Numbered from the stretch's first letter, positions 36,801 through 44,888 are shown. The stretch is 64,000 nt of DNA from an uncultured Chitinophagaceae bacterium (GCA_937958995.1 CALGAP010000007.1:310001-374000), one strand, 5' to 3'. Notes: generated by a model not told the origin, from the sequence alone. Program-made: numbers and translations.

Positions 36801-37636
36801 ACCGCCTGCTGGAACAACGCGTACACGAGCGCACGCTCGAACTGCAACGGGCCAACAAAGAGCTGGCCAGCAGCAACGACGAGTTGCAGCAATTTGCCTC
36901 TGTTGCCTCGCACGACTTAAAAGAACCACTGCGCAAAATTTATATGTTCAGCAATATGCTGAAGGAAAATCACTTTCAAAACGAGGGCAGCGCCCAACTC
37001 TATATCGAACGCATCATCAATTCGTCGGAGCGAATGATACAACTGGTGAACGATTTGCTGAGCTTTAGCCGGCTTTCGGTGGAAAGCACATTTGAAAATA
37101 TGGACCTCAACATCGTTCTCAATGAGGTGCTGGCCGATCTCGAACTGACCATCCAGGAGAAAAAAGCCACACTTGAAATTGATGAGTTGCCTAAAGCAGA
37201 TGTACTGCCGGGGCAAATCAGGCAGGTATTTCAGAATATTCTCAGCAATGCGCTCAAGTTTTCAAAGCCCGATGTGCCTTGCTTTATCAGTATCGGCGCC
37301 GATATGGTGCAAGATAAAAATGCTGACAGTCCCGTTGATGAAAATGGTCAATGGGTGCGTATCAGCATCCGCGATAACGGTATTGGTTTTAATGAAAAAT
37401 ATTTACCGAAAATTTTTACCATTTTCCAGCGGCTGCACACGCGCAAAGAATATGATGGTACAGGAATTGGTCTTGCCATTTGTAAAAAGATCGTAGAAAA
37501 GCACGGCGGTCTTATCACAGCCACCAGCGTGGAAAATGAAGGCTCCACCTTTATCATGGTGTTGCCGCTAAAGCAAAAAGCCGGATTAACACCGGGCAAA
37601 TCGGTATTTGACACTTATTCTCCCATTACACAATAA
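33824..37636 (+). CDS. CheB-CheR-PAS-histidine kinase fusion protein
   Basis: The start is placed at the ATG at 33824 (MAKTDNKNP); a TTG at 33767 would add 19 residues. Domains in order: CheB methylesterase (about 15-195; Ser23 in GASAGGLEAI, HLSPDYKS, and TGTDGTRGAEAVKNAGG); CheR methyltransferase (about 210-480; CRNMLIYMN); a link with a strongly repetitive coiled coil (SNEELQS heptad-like run, about 640-720); two PAS domains; HisKA with His1030 in ASHDLKEPLRK; and HATPase_c with DNGIGF and GTGIGL. There is no receiver or membrane segment. Similar CheB-CheR-PAS proteins are known in bacteria, often without neighbouring chemoreceptors, as here. The substrate of the methyl-transfer part is unclear. 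Confidence 0.92.
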   Translation: MAKTDNKNPLVRQQNFVVAIGASAGGLEAIQDFFDNVPDNTNFTFIIIQHLSPDYKSLLVELLSKHTNMAVLEAKDGEEVQRNCVYVIPNKKVMTISRGRLVLDDKVAERAPNTTIDSFLLSLAKDRKQRSVAVILSGTGTDGTRGAEAVKNAGGLVMVQDPATARFDGMPNSVIATGCADFILPPELMPGEMHSYIREAPLQSLRSGKLDERLMEEVFKMVYRYTGCDFSSYKEATILRRIARRLAQLNIKRFEDYVSYLHSHPQEAKLLGKDFLIGVTRFFRDTAAFQLLENEVFPQIIASKQEEDPIKIWATACSTGEEVYSIAITLDRLLKKTGKNFVVKIFASDVDEHAVDYASRAVYPASIAKDVPQDILDEYFVKQGKKYQVRADIRKQIVFAKQNIVKDPPFIRNDLISCRNMLIYMNAPLQKKILTTLHFSLNTNGFLLLGPSETISILSDDLKEINRKWKIYRKKEGSASVMGMTPMGNHDHARLATRYTPPGLGRSKERTLLSNLQDDFCSVLCEDNGYAAMYIDKNYMVKEATGNFKKFLSLPEKSLNLNLIKMVSGDMAIALNTAIRRASKENQKVMLERVKIRDLEIPMTVTIWVKPGVEGSSNPYTLLVLREEVNTTKELSAATNGKATVKEIPEKEYVAELQAELRETKSNLQAAIESLESANEEMQASNEELLSANEELQSSNEELQSLNEELHTLNTEHQAKIHELLELNDDLNNYFRSTDIGKIMLDRNLRIRKFNPAAVKLVNLIDSDIGRPIGHISTNLRYDSLVQDVQAVISTRTTLEQEVELNNSKSYLMRIFPYVRQDKQVDGAVVTFVDITEKKQAEERLQRHYNELMATKDQLKKLNEELELKVIERTLELSFLAESMPLMVWTAKPDGEVEFFNRHFEHFTGMPLNEAKGKGWKKVLHEESLQELAMVGKEAIELRKDFSLEIMIRRHDGEYRWHLLRARARKDAHNNLQMWVGTNTDIHEQKMANRLLEQRVHERTLELQRANKELASSNDELQQFASVASHDLKEPLRKIYMFSNMLKENHFQNEGSAQLYIERIINSSERMIQLVNDLLSFSRLSVESTFENMDLNIVLNEVLADLELTIQEKKATLEIDELPKADVLPGQIRQVFQNILSNALKFSKPDVPCFISIGADMVQDKNADSPVDENGQWVRISIRDNGIGFNEKYLPKIFTIFQRLHTRKEYDGTGIGLAICKKIVEKHGGLITATSVENEGSTFIMVLPLKQKAGLTPGKSVFDTYSPITQ

Positions 37637-37640
37637 AGCA

Positions 37641-39233
37641 TCAATACGCTTCTTTCACGCCGGGCTGCGTAAGTTTCCAGTTTGTCTTCTTCTTTTCTTC
37701 CTCCACGATGCGGCGAACGTCGGCAAGTAATTGTTTGGCATCATACACAATACCATCTTTGATAGTATATTTCACGCCACCTGCGCGAACCACTTTATTA
37801 TCGGGAGTCAGTTGAATGGCGCCTGTACCATATAAGAGTTGCAGATTTTCCAATGGGTTTTGTTCAATGATCACCAGGTCGGCGAGCTTGCCCACTTCTA
37901 CCGAGCCGATCAGCGAATCCACGCCCAATGCCTGCGCGCCATATAGTGTAGCGCTTCTGATCACTTCGAGCGGGTGAAAGCCGGCCTCGCGCAACAGCTC
38001 CAGCTCGCGGATATAGCCAAAGCCATATGTCTGGAAAATAAAACCGTTATCGCTACCCGCCGTCACGCGGCCGCCGCGGTTCTTGAATTCGTTCACAAAT
38101 GTCATCCACAGGCGATAGTTTTCTTTCCATGCCACTTCCTGCTCAGTGCCCCAGCTGAACCAGTACGAACCATGCGCTTCGCGGCTGGGCTGGTAGAATT
38201 TCCACAGAGAAGGCAAAGTGTATTGCTCATGCCACTCCACCCTGCGTGCACGATGAAAATCGCGGTTGGCATCGTAAATATTGAAAGTGGGATCGAGCGT
38301 AAAATCGAGCGAGAGCAATTCATCCATCACTTTATTCCAGTGATCGCTGTAAGGCGGCGCGGCCTGCTTCCAGAGGCGGCCCGCTTCTTCAAAGCGATGC
38401 TGCTCATTGGCGTAATTATAGTTGAGCGGGTAATCCTGGACGGTCTTGTTAGTGAATAATGCTTCGGGCAATCCATACCAATGCTCCATAGAGGTAAGAC
38501 CTGCGCGGGCAGATTTCAGCACGTTCCATCTTGCCACGTCCATTTGCGCGTGGTGACAGCAACTGCGCAGCCCGAGTCTTTTATTTTCGCGGATCGCGGC
38601 GTCCATAATATCCGGCGCCGCACCGAAAAACTTGATGCCATCAGCTCCTTTCTTCGCATTTTCTCTCACCCACTCTATCGCCTGCTGCGGCGTGCTGACA
38701 GGCTGTTTGGCGCCCATACCAAATGCAGTGTATGCAAATATGCGCGGCGCGGTGATCTTATTTTCCGCGCTTAATTTCTTTTGCTCCAAAGTCCACTCAA
38801 GACCATTGCCCGCGCTCGGGTCGCGAATAGTGGTAACACCATGACCCATCCAGAGTTTATACACATATTCAGCGGGCGTGCCTTGCGCGCGACCTCCTAT
38901 GTGCCCGTGCATATCCACAAAACCGGGCAGCACATACATACCCTCACAATTCATTTCTTTACCACCCTCTTTCAGTTGGGGACGGCGATTGGGATTAATC
39001 GGTGCACCCGGACTGCCAACGTTGCTTATTTGAACGATTCGGTTTTTCTCAATTACTATATCCACCGGGCCAATCGGTGGCGCACCGGTGCCATTAATCA
39101 GCGTCACACCACGAATGATAAGTTGAGAGTAAGGTCCTTCACCTTCAGCGCGCGCGGGCGCTTTGGCCACCTGCGCAATAGTATAAATAGAGATAAGAAG
39201 GCTGGAAAACAGCAGCGACAGCAATTTTCTCAT
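37641..39233 (-). CDS. secreted amidohydrolase
   Basis: The 530-residue protein has a signal peptide (MRKLLSLLFSSLLISIYTIA). The amidohydrolase TIM barrel shows the metal motif HGH (His109 and His111) in GFVDMHGHIGG, then CCHHAQ, EHWYG and the metal Asp in AGSDNGF. The C terminus has GSVEVGKLADLVIIEQNPLE, the usual composite domain. It resembles imidazolonepropionase-like/prolidase-type members acting on periplasmic substrates, but the substrate cannot be assigned. The stop codon sits 4 nt from that of the convergent CheB-CheR kinase. Confidence 0.9.
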   Translation of the reverse strand: MRKLLSLLFSSLLISIYTIAQVAKAPARAEGEGPYSQLIIRGVTLINGTGAPPIGPVDIVIEKNRIVQISNVGSPGAPINPNRRPQLKEGGKEMNCEGMYVLPGFVDMHGHIGGRAQGTPAEYVYKLWMGHGVTTIRDPSAGNGLEWTLEQKKLSAENKITAPRIFAYTAFGMGAKQPVSTPQQAIEWVRENAKKGADGIKFFGAAPDIMDAAIRENKRLGLRSCCHHAQMDVARWNVLKSARAGLTSMEHWYGLPEALFTNKTVQDYPLNYNYANEQHRFEEAGRLWKQAAPPYSDHWNKVMDELLSLDFTLDPTFNIYDANRDFHRARRVEWHEQYTLPSLWKFYQPSREAHGSYWFSWGTEQEVAWKENYRLWMTFVNEFKNRGGRVTAGSDNGFIFQTYGFGYIRELELLREAGFHPLEVIRSATLYGAQALGVDSLIGSVEVGKLADLVIIEQNPLENLQLLYGTGAIQLTPDNKVVRAGGVKYTIKDGIVYDAKQLLADVRRIVEEEKKKTNWKLTQPGVKEAY

Positions 39234-39263
39234 AGCAGGAAGTTATTGTGTAATTTACAACTT

Positions 39264-39737
39264 ATGAAGATTCAGTTGTGGTCAATTGGTAAAAATCATG
39301 AAGTATACGTTAAAATCGGCGTAGAGGATTTTACCAAACGTATTGAAAAATATTTCCCTGTAGAATGGGTCATCATTCCTACCCCAAAGAATGCCGGCAT
39401 GCTTAGCGAAGCAGACCAGAAAAAGAAGGAAGGTGAAATGATACTGGAGTGGCTGCAGGCCGACGATTACCTGGTATTGCTGGATGAACGGGGAAAACAA
39501 TTTACTTCAGAACAAGTGGCGGAATTTCTGCAGAAACGCGCGAATGAAAGCACAAAGAAGCTGGTCTTTTTAATCGGTGGCGCCTATGGCGTTGATGAAA
39601 GGATTTTCAAACGCGCAAATCTTACCTGGTCATTATCCAAACTGGTTTTTCCGCACCAGTTGGTGCGACTGATACTCGCCGAACAGCTATACCGTGCCTG
39701 TACAATTTTGCGCAACGAAAAATATCATCATAGTTAA
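39264..39737 (+). CDS. rlmH: 23S rRNA (pseudouridine1915-N3)-methyltransferase
   Basis: The ATG at 39264 gives a 157-residue SPOUT-fold protein (MKIQLWSIGKNHE). The SAM-binding knot is visible as VFLIGGAYGVDER, followed by SLSKLVFPHQLVRLILAEQLYRA, both signature segments of RlmH. It methylates pseudouridine 1915 in helix 69 of 23S rRNA. The frame is open far upstream into the amidohydrolase gene, but those residues are antisense and not homologous. It is divergent from the amidohydrolase with a 30-bp gap. Confidence 0.95.
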   Translation: MKIQLWSIGKNHEVYVKIGVEDFTKRIEKYFPVEWVIIPTPKNAGMLSEADQKKKEGEMILEWLQADDYLVLLDERGKQFTSEQVAEFLQKRANESTKKLVFLIGGAYGVDERIFKRANLTWSLSKLVFPHQLVRLILAEQLYRACTILRNEKYHHS

Positions 39738-39738
39738 T

Positions 39739-39883
39739 ATGAAATGGCTGCCTGTTCTCTTTTTATTATTCATATCACCTGCCACGTTTTCCCATTCGCA
39801 CCGAAACGTTCAATAATAAAAATCAGATTAAAATTCCGATGGCTCCGGACGGCGGCGCCCTGATTAGCTTAAAAAAACAATAG
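39739..39883 (+). pseudogene. possible remnant of a small secreted-protein gene
   Basis: An ATG at 39739 opens a 25-residue frame (MKWLPVLFLLFISPATFSHS, then RNVQ and stop) that looks like a signal peptide. In the next frame, codons around 39797-39883 read TETFNNKNQIKIP, then MAPDGGALISLKKQ and a stop. A single-base frameshift between the two would join a signal peptide to a short mature protein. It starts 1 nt after rlmH. Length and lack of a family make this uncertain. Confidence 0.3.
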
Positions 39884-39900
39884 CCTGCCCGAAAAATAAC

Positions 39901-39908
39901 TAGATTTG
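39901..39908 (+). promoter_or_regulatory. putative -7 box of the rhomboid gene (TAGATTTG)
   Basis: TAGATTTG fits TAnnTTTG and lies 22 nt before the ATG at 39931. No good -33 TTTG is seen at the usual distance. Confidence 0.42.
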
Positions 39909-39930
39909 ACGTTTATACATCCATTTGGCC

Positions 39931-40581
39931 ATGACTTTGTCGATTACGCTTATCATCATCATTATTACTGTGCTTGTTTCCATTTCGGCGTTTAGCAATG
40001 AGAAGATCATGAATGATCTGATTTTTTATCCGCCGGCAGTAACGCACAACAGGCAATGGTACCGGTTTTTCACTTGCGGTCTAATACATGCTGATTTTCT
40101 TCACCTGGCCTTTAACATGTATGCGTTTTACCTGTTTGGAAGCAACGTGGAACAATACTTCATACTAATCTTCCAGGAAAAAGGAAAATTGCTGTACCTG
40201 TTGATGTATTTACTCGCACTTTTCTTCTGCCTGTTGCCTACTTATAGTCGTCATAGAGAAGATTCACATTACAGAAGTCTTGGTGCTTCGGGTGCGGTAT
40301 CGGCGGTGATCTTTGCCAGCATACTCCTGGAACCTGAGCGTGGCATTGGGTTGGTGTTTATTCCTGGCATTTACATCCCCGGATTCGTATTTGGCTTCCT
40401 ATATCTTGTTATTTCGTCGTATCTCGATAAACGCGGCGGCGGCAATATCAATCACTCAGCACACATCTACGGCGCGCTGTTCGGTATTGCGTTCCTGGTT
40501 GTTGCGGCTTATGCATTTTCGGATTACCGGGTGCTGGATGCTTTCATCGTCCGCGTGCAGCGTTATCTAGGCAGTTTTTAG
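39931..40581 (+). CDS. rhomboid-family intramembrane serine protease
   Basis: The ATG at 39931 is preferred over a TTG six bases upstream. The 216-residue protein has six or seven membrane helices. Catalytic Ser120 lies in SLGASGAVS and the catalytic His178 in NHSAHIYGALFG. The early segment FFTCGLIHADFLHLAFNMYAF has the HxxxN pattern of rhomboids. It cleaves transmembrane substrates within the inner membrane; the substrates are unknown. Its 3' end overlaps the convergent tilS gene by 15 bp. A TAGATTTG box precedes it. Confidence 0.93.
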   Translation: MTLSITLIIIIITVLVSISAFSNEKIMNDLIFYPPAVTHNRQWYRFFTCGLIHADFLHLAFNMYAFYLFGSNVEQYFILIFQEKGKLLYLLMYLLALFFCLLPTYSRHREDSHYRSLGASGAVSAVIFASILLEPERGIGLVFIPGIYIPGFVFGFLYLVISSYLDKRGGGNINHSAHIYGALFGIAFLVVAAYAFSDYRVLDAFIVRVQRYLGSF

Positions 40582-41901
40582 TTCTATTCTCAGGACTGTT
40601 TTAGTAGCGTCGGTAATTTTAAACCGGTCATCAATGCGCATGCCTACTACCCAGATGATTTTCTTATGGCTTTCAATCACCCACACTTTTTCCTTGTCCG
40701 CCAGCGACAGCTTTTGGTCAATAAAAAAGCGTGCGAGCTTTTTCTTTTTTCTCATACCCAGCGGATAAAAATAATCGCCTTTTTTCCATTTTCGGAGTAA
40801 TAGCGGGAAGCGGATATCCTTGCTATCGAGGCATGCGATCAATTCGCTCTTGTTGATCACACAATCTTTGGCGGGCAGGCGCTGCAATTTTAGTTGTCCA
40901 TTTTCAAAATTGATCACATCGTTCTCCGATTCAATTAAAATATGCTGTAAAGCGGTGGATTGCACCGGAGAAATGATCAGCCAGTTCCTGTTCTTTAAAA
41001 TGCGATGAGTGGAAGATTGAATATACTTACCTGATTCACTGTCAAGCAGCGCAATTACTTCGGCAGTTTGTTGTGGTGAAAAACCAAATTCTTTAATGAT
41101 CTCAAACGTGATGGTGTGAATCGGTACTGCTTTTTTCAATTTCAGCGCAGGAATATGCGTCTCCTCCCCCTTTTGTTCGAGCAGTTTTTTCTTATGATGC
41201 TCCAATGCCTGTTTGTAAAGCATCTCTACTTCCGCAAATCGATGCAGGTTGTGTTCGAGGTTCTGCTCTACGCTCGAATATGCTTTTTGCACCAGCGGCA
41301 GCAGTTGGTTACGGAAAAAATTGCGTGTGTATTTGTCTTCGATATTCGAACTATCCTCCACCCATTTCAACCCACGCTCTTCAGCAAAGCTTTTCAACGC
41401 TTGTTTTCGCGCAAACAACAATGGCCGCACGATATGCCTTTGTTTCGACAGCATTCCTCTCAGTCCATATATACCCGTACCGCGAAAAAAATGCATCACC
41501 ATGGTTTCGATGTTATCATCTAAATGATGCGCGGTGACGAGGTATTTGGCTTTTCCTTCCTGGATTAACTGATTAAACCAATTGTATCTCAGTTCGCGCG
41601 CAGCTTCCTGGATAGAGAGTTTTTTTGAATCGGCGTATTCTTTCGTATCAAATTCCTGCAGGTAAAATGTAACGTTGTATTTTTTTGCGACTTCCTGCAC
41701 GAAGTTTTTATCTCTTTCGCTCTCTGCGCCGCGTAACCTGAAGTTGCAATGAGCAATGGAAAATTGAAAGCCTGCCTCCTTACACAATTCGCAAAGCACA
41801 ACGGAATCCAGTCCCCCGCTTACGGCCAGCAGCAGGTGGTCCTGGGAAGAAAAAAGTTTTTCTTTGGTGATGAATGCTATGAAGTGAGAAATCAAACTCA
41901 T
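40567..41901 (-). CDS. tilS: tRNA(Ile)-lysidine synthetase
   Basis: Starting at the ATG at 41901 (MSLISHFIAFITKEKLF), the 444-residue protein has the PP-loop motif LLLAVSGGLDSVVL (Ser28-Ser33), then AHCNFRLRGAES and HHLDDNIETMVMHFFRGTG, all diagnostic of TilS. The C-terminal domain includes RKWKKGDYFYPLGMRKKKKLARFF. The enzyme attaches lysine to C34 of tRNA-Ile(CAU) using ATP, changing codon reading from AUG to AUA. It overlaps the rhomboid gene by 15 bp. A TACATTTG box at 41911-41918 lies 10 nt upstream, and the TPR gene precedes it by 36 nt, so it may also be transcribed from there. Confidence 0.95.
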   Translation of the reverse strand: MSLISHFIAFITKEKLFSSQDHLLLAVSGGLDSVVLCELCKEAGFQFSIAHCNFRLRGAESERDKNFVQEVAKKYNVTFYLQEFDTKEYADSKKLSIQEAARELRYNWFNQLIQEGKAKYLVTAHHLDDNIETMVMHFFRGTGIYGLRGMLSKQRHIVRPLLFARKQALKSFAEERGLKWVEDSSNIEDKYTRNFFRNQLLPLVQKAYSSVEQNLEHNLHRFAEVEMLYKQALEHHKKKLLEQKGEETHIPALKLKKAVPIHTITFEIIKEFGFSPQQTAEVIALLDSESGKYIQSSTHRILKNRNWLIISPVQSTALQHILIESENDVINFENGQLKLQRLPAKDCVINKSELIACLDSKDIRFPLLLRKWKKGDYFYPLGMRKKKKLARFFIDQKLSLADKEKVWVIESHKKIIWVVGMRIDDRFKITDATKTVLRIELKTA

Positions 41902-41937
41902 GTATAGCAGCAAATGTATCAAAAAAAGAATGGGGCA

Positions 41938-42252
41938 CTAATAAATCAACTCTTCATACGCACTTCTCAACTCTCCCAATGCCTTATTATCTCCCGCTTT
42001 CTTCGCAGCTTCCATACCCCTCTCATACCACCGCACGGCTAAATCACGCTCGCCAATTCTTTGCAGCAGTTGCGCCAAATGATAATACGATCCGATATAA
42101 CTTTCGTCGCGCGCCAGTATTTCTTCAAATAACTTCCGCGCCGATGCATCATCACCTGTCTTCACGTACTCGAGCGCGAGCGCGTGTTGCAGGAAATTGT
42201 CTGCAGGCTGCTGCTGCAACATCTCCTTTATTTTTTCAATGCGATCGCTCAT
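41938..42252 (-). CDS. small tetratricopeptide-repeat protein
   Basis: The ATG at 42252 gives a 104-residue protein (MSDRIEKIKEMLQQQP). It contains two to three TPR units: NFLQHALALEYVKTGDDASARKLF-type and SYIGSYYHLAQLLQRIGERDLAV, followed by AAKKAGDNKALGELRSAYEEL. A longer reading adds six residues. Such TPR scaffolds mediate protein-protein contacts; the partner is unknown. It lies 36 nt upstream of tilS on the same strand and divergent from etfB, so it may form an operon with tilS. Confidence 0.85.
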   Translation of the reverse strand: MSDRIEKIKEMLQQQPADNFLQHALALEYVKTGDDASARKLFEEILARDESYIGSYYHLAQLLQRIGERDLAVRWYERGMEAAKKAGDNKALGELRSAYEELIY

Positions 42253-42299
42253 GGAGAATAAAATTTGCACAAAAATTCAAAATGTATCTTTACGGCTCT

Positions 42300-42307
42300 T
42301 ATATTTG
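42300..42307 (+). promoter_or_regulatory. putative -7 box of the etf operon (TATATTTG)
   Basis: TATATTTG matches TAnnTTTG and lies 55 nt before the etfB ATG at 42363. It is in a divergent spacer of 110 bp shared with the TPR gene. A -33 TTTG is not found at the ideal spacing. Confidence 0.45.
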
Positions 42308-42362
42308 TATATAATTTGGTTGCATAAACAACCAATCATTTCCGGATAAAAAACTATCGTGC

Positions 42363-43106
42363 ATGAAGATATTAGTATGTATCAGCAAAACGCCAGACAC
42401 CACGGCAAAAATAGCTTTCACCGACAACAACACGAAATTCGCTGAGGCTGGCGTGCAGTGGATCATCAATCCTTACGACGAATGGTATGCACTGGTGCGC
42501 GCCATTGAACTGAAGGAAAAAGATCCCTCCATCGTATTGCATCTCGTGACTGTAGGCGGAGCCGACACAGAGCCCATTATTCGCAAGGCACTTGCGCTTG
42601 GCGGCGATGAGGCTATTCGCGTAAATGCAGACAGTCGCGACAGCTTTTATGTGGCATCGCAGATAGCGCATGTGGCAAAAGAAGGCGGATATGACCTGGT
42701 ATTTACCGGCCGCGAGACCATCGATTACAATGGATCTTCTATCGGCGGCATGGTGGCAGAGCTGCTCGATCAACCTTATATACCGCTGGCCGTTAAGTTT
42801 GAACTGAACGGTACAACGGCCATCATCAACCGCGAAATTGAAGGCGGCGAAGAAGTTTGCGAAGTACCGCTGCCCGTAGTGGTAAGCTGCCAGAAAGGTA
42901 TGGCCGAACAACGCATACCCAATATGAAAGGCATTATGGGCGCACGCACCAAACCATTGAAAGTGGTGGAGCCTGTGGCAGTGGATACGCTCACCAGCAT
43001 CGTGGGTTTTGAACTGCCTCCTGCCAAAGCCGGCGTTAAACTGGTGCCCGCAGATAATCCTGCCGAACTGGTACGTTTATTACACGAAGAAGCAAAAGTT
43101 ATCTAA
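42363..43106 (+). CDS. etfB: electron transfer flavoprotein beta subunit
   Basis: The 247-residue protein starts MKILVCISKTPDTTAKI and has NPYDEWYALVRAIELKE, LALGGDEAIRV and GRETIDYNGSSIGGMVAELL, all typical of EtfB. The beta subunit carries AMP and, with EtfA, one FAD. The heterodimer takes electrons from acyl-CoA dehydrogenases and other flavoproteins to the quinone pool through ETF-QO. It is first in a two-gene operon with etfA, which starts 16 nt after its stop. Confidence 0.95.
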   Translation: MKILVCISKTPDTTAKIAFTDNNTKFAEAGVQWIINPYDEWYALVRAIELKEKDPSIVLHLVTVGGADTEPIIRKALALGGDEAIRVNADSRDSFYVASQIAHVAKEGGYDLVFTGRETIDYNGSSIGGMVAELLDQPYIPLAVKFELNGTTAIINREIEGGEEVCEVPLPVVVSCQKGMAEQRIPNMKGIMGARTKPLKVVEPVAVDTLTSIVGFELPPAKAGVKLVPADNPAELVRLLHEEAKVI

Positions 43107-43122
43107 CCATTAAAATATTCGC

Positions 43123-44088
43123 ATGTCAGTTTTAATATTCATCGACCAGGCCGATGGCCATGTAAAAAAAGCCGCTTACGAAGCCATGAGTTATGGTGCT
43201 GCTGTTGCCGCTCAACTCGGCACCAGTGCCGAAGGTGTGGTACTGGGTCCGGTAAGCGATGACCTCGCCGCCCTGGGAAAATATGGTGTGAAAAAAATTC
43301 ATCACGTCAACAACCCCGCTCTCGATCATTTCGATGCGCAGGTATTTACGAAAGTAATTGCCCAGGTGGTGGAATCGACCGGCGCCCAGGTGGTAGTGTT
43401 CTCGAACAATGTTGATGGAAAAGGCATAGCGCCCCGTCTTGCAGCGCGCCTCAAAGCGGGTCTCGTACCCGGCGCCGTATCATTGCCCGAAACCGGCAAC
43501 GGATTTGTGGTGAAAAAGAATGTGTTCAGCGGCAAGGCTTTTGCCAATATTGCCGTGAATTCACCAATAAAAATTATTTCGGTCAACCCCAACAGCTATC
43601 CCGTAAAAGAAGGCGAAGGCACTGCTGAAGTAGCCGCCTTTAACGCCACCGTGGATGCGCCGAAGGTAAAAGTGACCGCCACCAATAAAGTGACCGGCGA
43701 AGTGCCGCTGAGTGAAGCCGAGATAGTCGTGAGCGGTGGCCGCGGATTAAAAGGTCCTGAAAACTGGGGACTTGTGGAAGACCTGGCCAAAGCGCTGGGA
43801 GCCGCCACAGCCTGCAGTCGCCCGGTGGCCGACGTGCATTGGCGTCCGCATCATGAACACGTTGGACAAACCGGCCTGGCCATTGCGCCCAATCTCTATA
43901 TTGCGATCGGCATTTCGGGAGCCATTCAGCACCTGGCCGGAGTAAACCGTAGCAAGGTGATTGTTGTAATCAACAAAGACCCCGAAGCTCCCTTCTTCAA
44001 GGCCGCAGATTACGGCATCGTTGGCGACGCCTTCGAAGTAGTGCCGAAGATTACCGAGGCAGTGAAGAAGCTAAAGGGGATGGCGTAA
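43123..44088 (+). CDS. etfA: electron transfer flavoprotein alpha subunit
   Basis: The 321-residue protein has an N-terminal adenine-nucleotide-alpha-hydrolase-like domain (to about 180) and a C-terminal FAD-binding domain with VSGGRGLKGPENWGLVEDLA, ACSRPVAD, GQTGLAIAPNLYIAIGISGAIQH and VINKDPEAPFF. These are the usual FAD-contact segments of EtfA. It pairs with EtfB encoded 16 nt upstream. The stop is followed by a spacer with a long inverted repeat (44125-44222) that may terminate the operon. Confidence 0.95.
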   Translation: MSVLIFIDQADGHVKKAAYEAMSYGAAVAAQLGTSAEGVVLGPVSDDLAALGKYGVKKIHHVNNPALDHFDAQVFTKVIAQVVESTGAQVVVFSNNVDGKGIAPRLAARLKAGLVPGAVSLPETGNGFVVKKNVFSGKAFANIAVNSPIKIISVNPNSYPVKEGEGTAEVAAFNATVDAPKVKVTATNKVTGEVPLSEAEIVVSGGRGLKGPENWGLVEDLAKALGAATACSRPVADVHWRPHHEHVGQTGLAIAPNLYIAIGISGAIQHLAGVNRSKVIVVINKDPEAPFFKAADYGIVGDAFEVVPKITEAVKKLKGMA

Positions 44089-44124
44089 GCGGTGACGAGT
44101 GGCGGGTGGTTAAAAATAGTTGCT

Positions 44125-44222
44125 GGTTTCGGGTTGTGAATTTCGGGTTCTTCGATTCGGTCGTGCACCATTAAGCGCGGCAGCACCGGCAACCTGAAAC
44201 ATTGAACCCGGAACCCGAAACC
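44125..44222. repeat. long imperfect inverted repeat with shared core (copy A)
   Basis: Left arm 44125-44150 (GGTTTCGGGTT plus TTTCGGGTTC) pairs with right arm 44204-44222 (GAACCCG plus AACCCGAAACC). The loop holds CATTAAGCGCGGCAGCACC (44169-44187). That core is nearly identical to the reverse complement of 47794-47811, so the two spacers hold related elements in opposite orientation. It lies between etfA and the bifunctional-nuclease-family gene. Confidence 0.7.
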
Positions 44223-44273
44223 GTGCCGAGCGCCCCATATTTGGATAAAAACCCTTAGTTTCGTGCTTTCAAT

Positions 44274-44870
44274 ATGAAGAAAATAGAGCTGGAAATAGTG
44301 GCTTTATCCCATAGTATTACCCAAACGCATTCATATGCAGTGGTATTAGGCGAAGTGAACGGATTGCGGCGTTTGCCTATTGTCATCGGCGGCTTCGAAG
44401 CCCAGGCCATTGCCGTGGCGCTTGAGAAGATGCACCCCAGCCGCCCGCTTACCCACGACCTGATGAAGAACTTCATGAATGCCTTCAACATCGACCTGCA
44501 GGAAATTGTGATCTGCGATCTGCAGGAAGGCATCTTCTATTCCAAGCTGGTTTGTGTAAGCGAAAACGATACTGTGGAAATAGATTCACGCACTTCCGAC
44601 GCATTGGCACTGGCAGTCCGCTTTGGCTGCCCCATCTATACATACGACAATATTCTCGAAAGCGCCGGCATCCTGATGGAAGATCCTTCGGGCAAGAAGA
44701 AACAGCCCAGGGAAGCCGTGGCCGCCGAATCTGGCGGGGGCACCGACGACCTGAAGGCCATGAGCATGGAAGAACTCAACACCCTGCTCAATGAAGTGCT
44801 GGAGCAGGAAGATTATATACGTGCTATCGCCATCCGCGACGAGATCAACAGCCGCAAAAAAAATCGCTGA
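44274..44870 (+). CDS. bifunctional nuclease (BFN/DUF151) family protein with UvrB/UvrC-like C terminus
   Basis: A 198-residue soluble protein. Residues of about 5-140 form the BFN domain: VVLGEVNGLRRLPIVIGGFEAQAIA, RPLTHDLMKNFMNAF, and DSRTSDALALAVRFGCPIY. After a short linker, the C terminus (MSMEELNTLLNEVLEQEDYIRAIAIRDEI) is a UvrB/UvrC-like helical motif. The family name comes from plant and thermophile members with nuclease activity; most bacterial ones are uncharacterised. It is a monocistronic gene between etfA and ispE, with structured spacers on both sides. Confidence 0.9.
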   Translation: MKKIELEIVALSHSITQTHSYAVVLGEVNGLRRLPIVIGGFEAQAIAVALEKMHPSRPLTHDLMKNFMNAFNIDLQEIVICDLQEGIFYSKLVCVSENDTVEIDSRTSDALALAVRFGCPIYTYDNILESAGILMEDPSGKKKQPREAVAAESGGGTDDLKAMSMEELNTLLNEVLEQEDYIRAIAIRDEINSRKKNR

Positions 44871-44888
44871 TTGGGGGATTACACAAGA

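Noticed and set aside
38781..39263. N-terminal extension of the RlmH frame
   Set aside because: It is antisense to the amidohydrolase gene and not part of the 157-residue RlmH family length.
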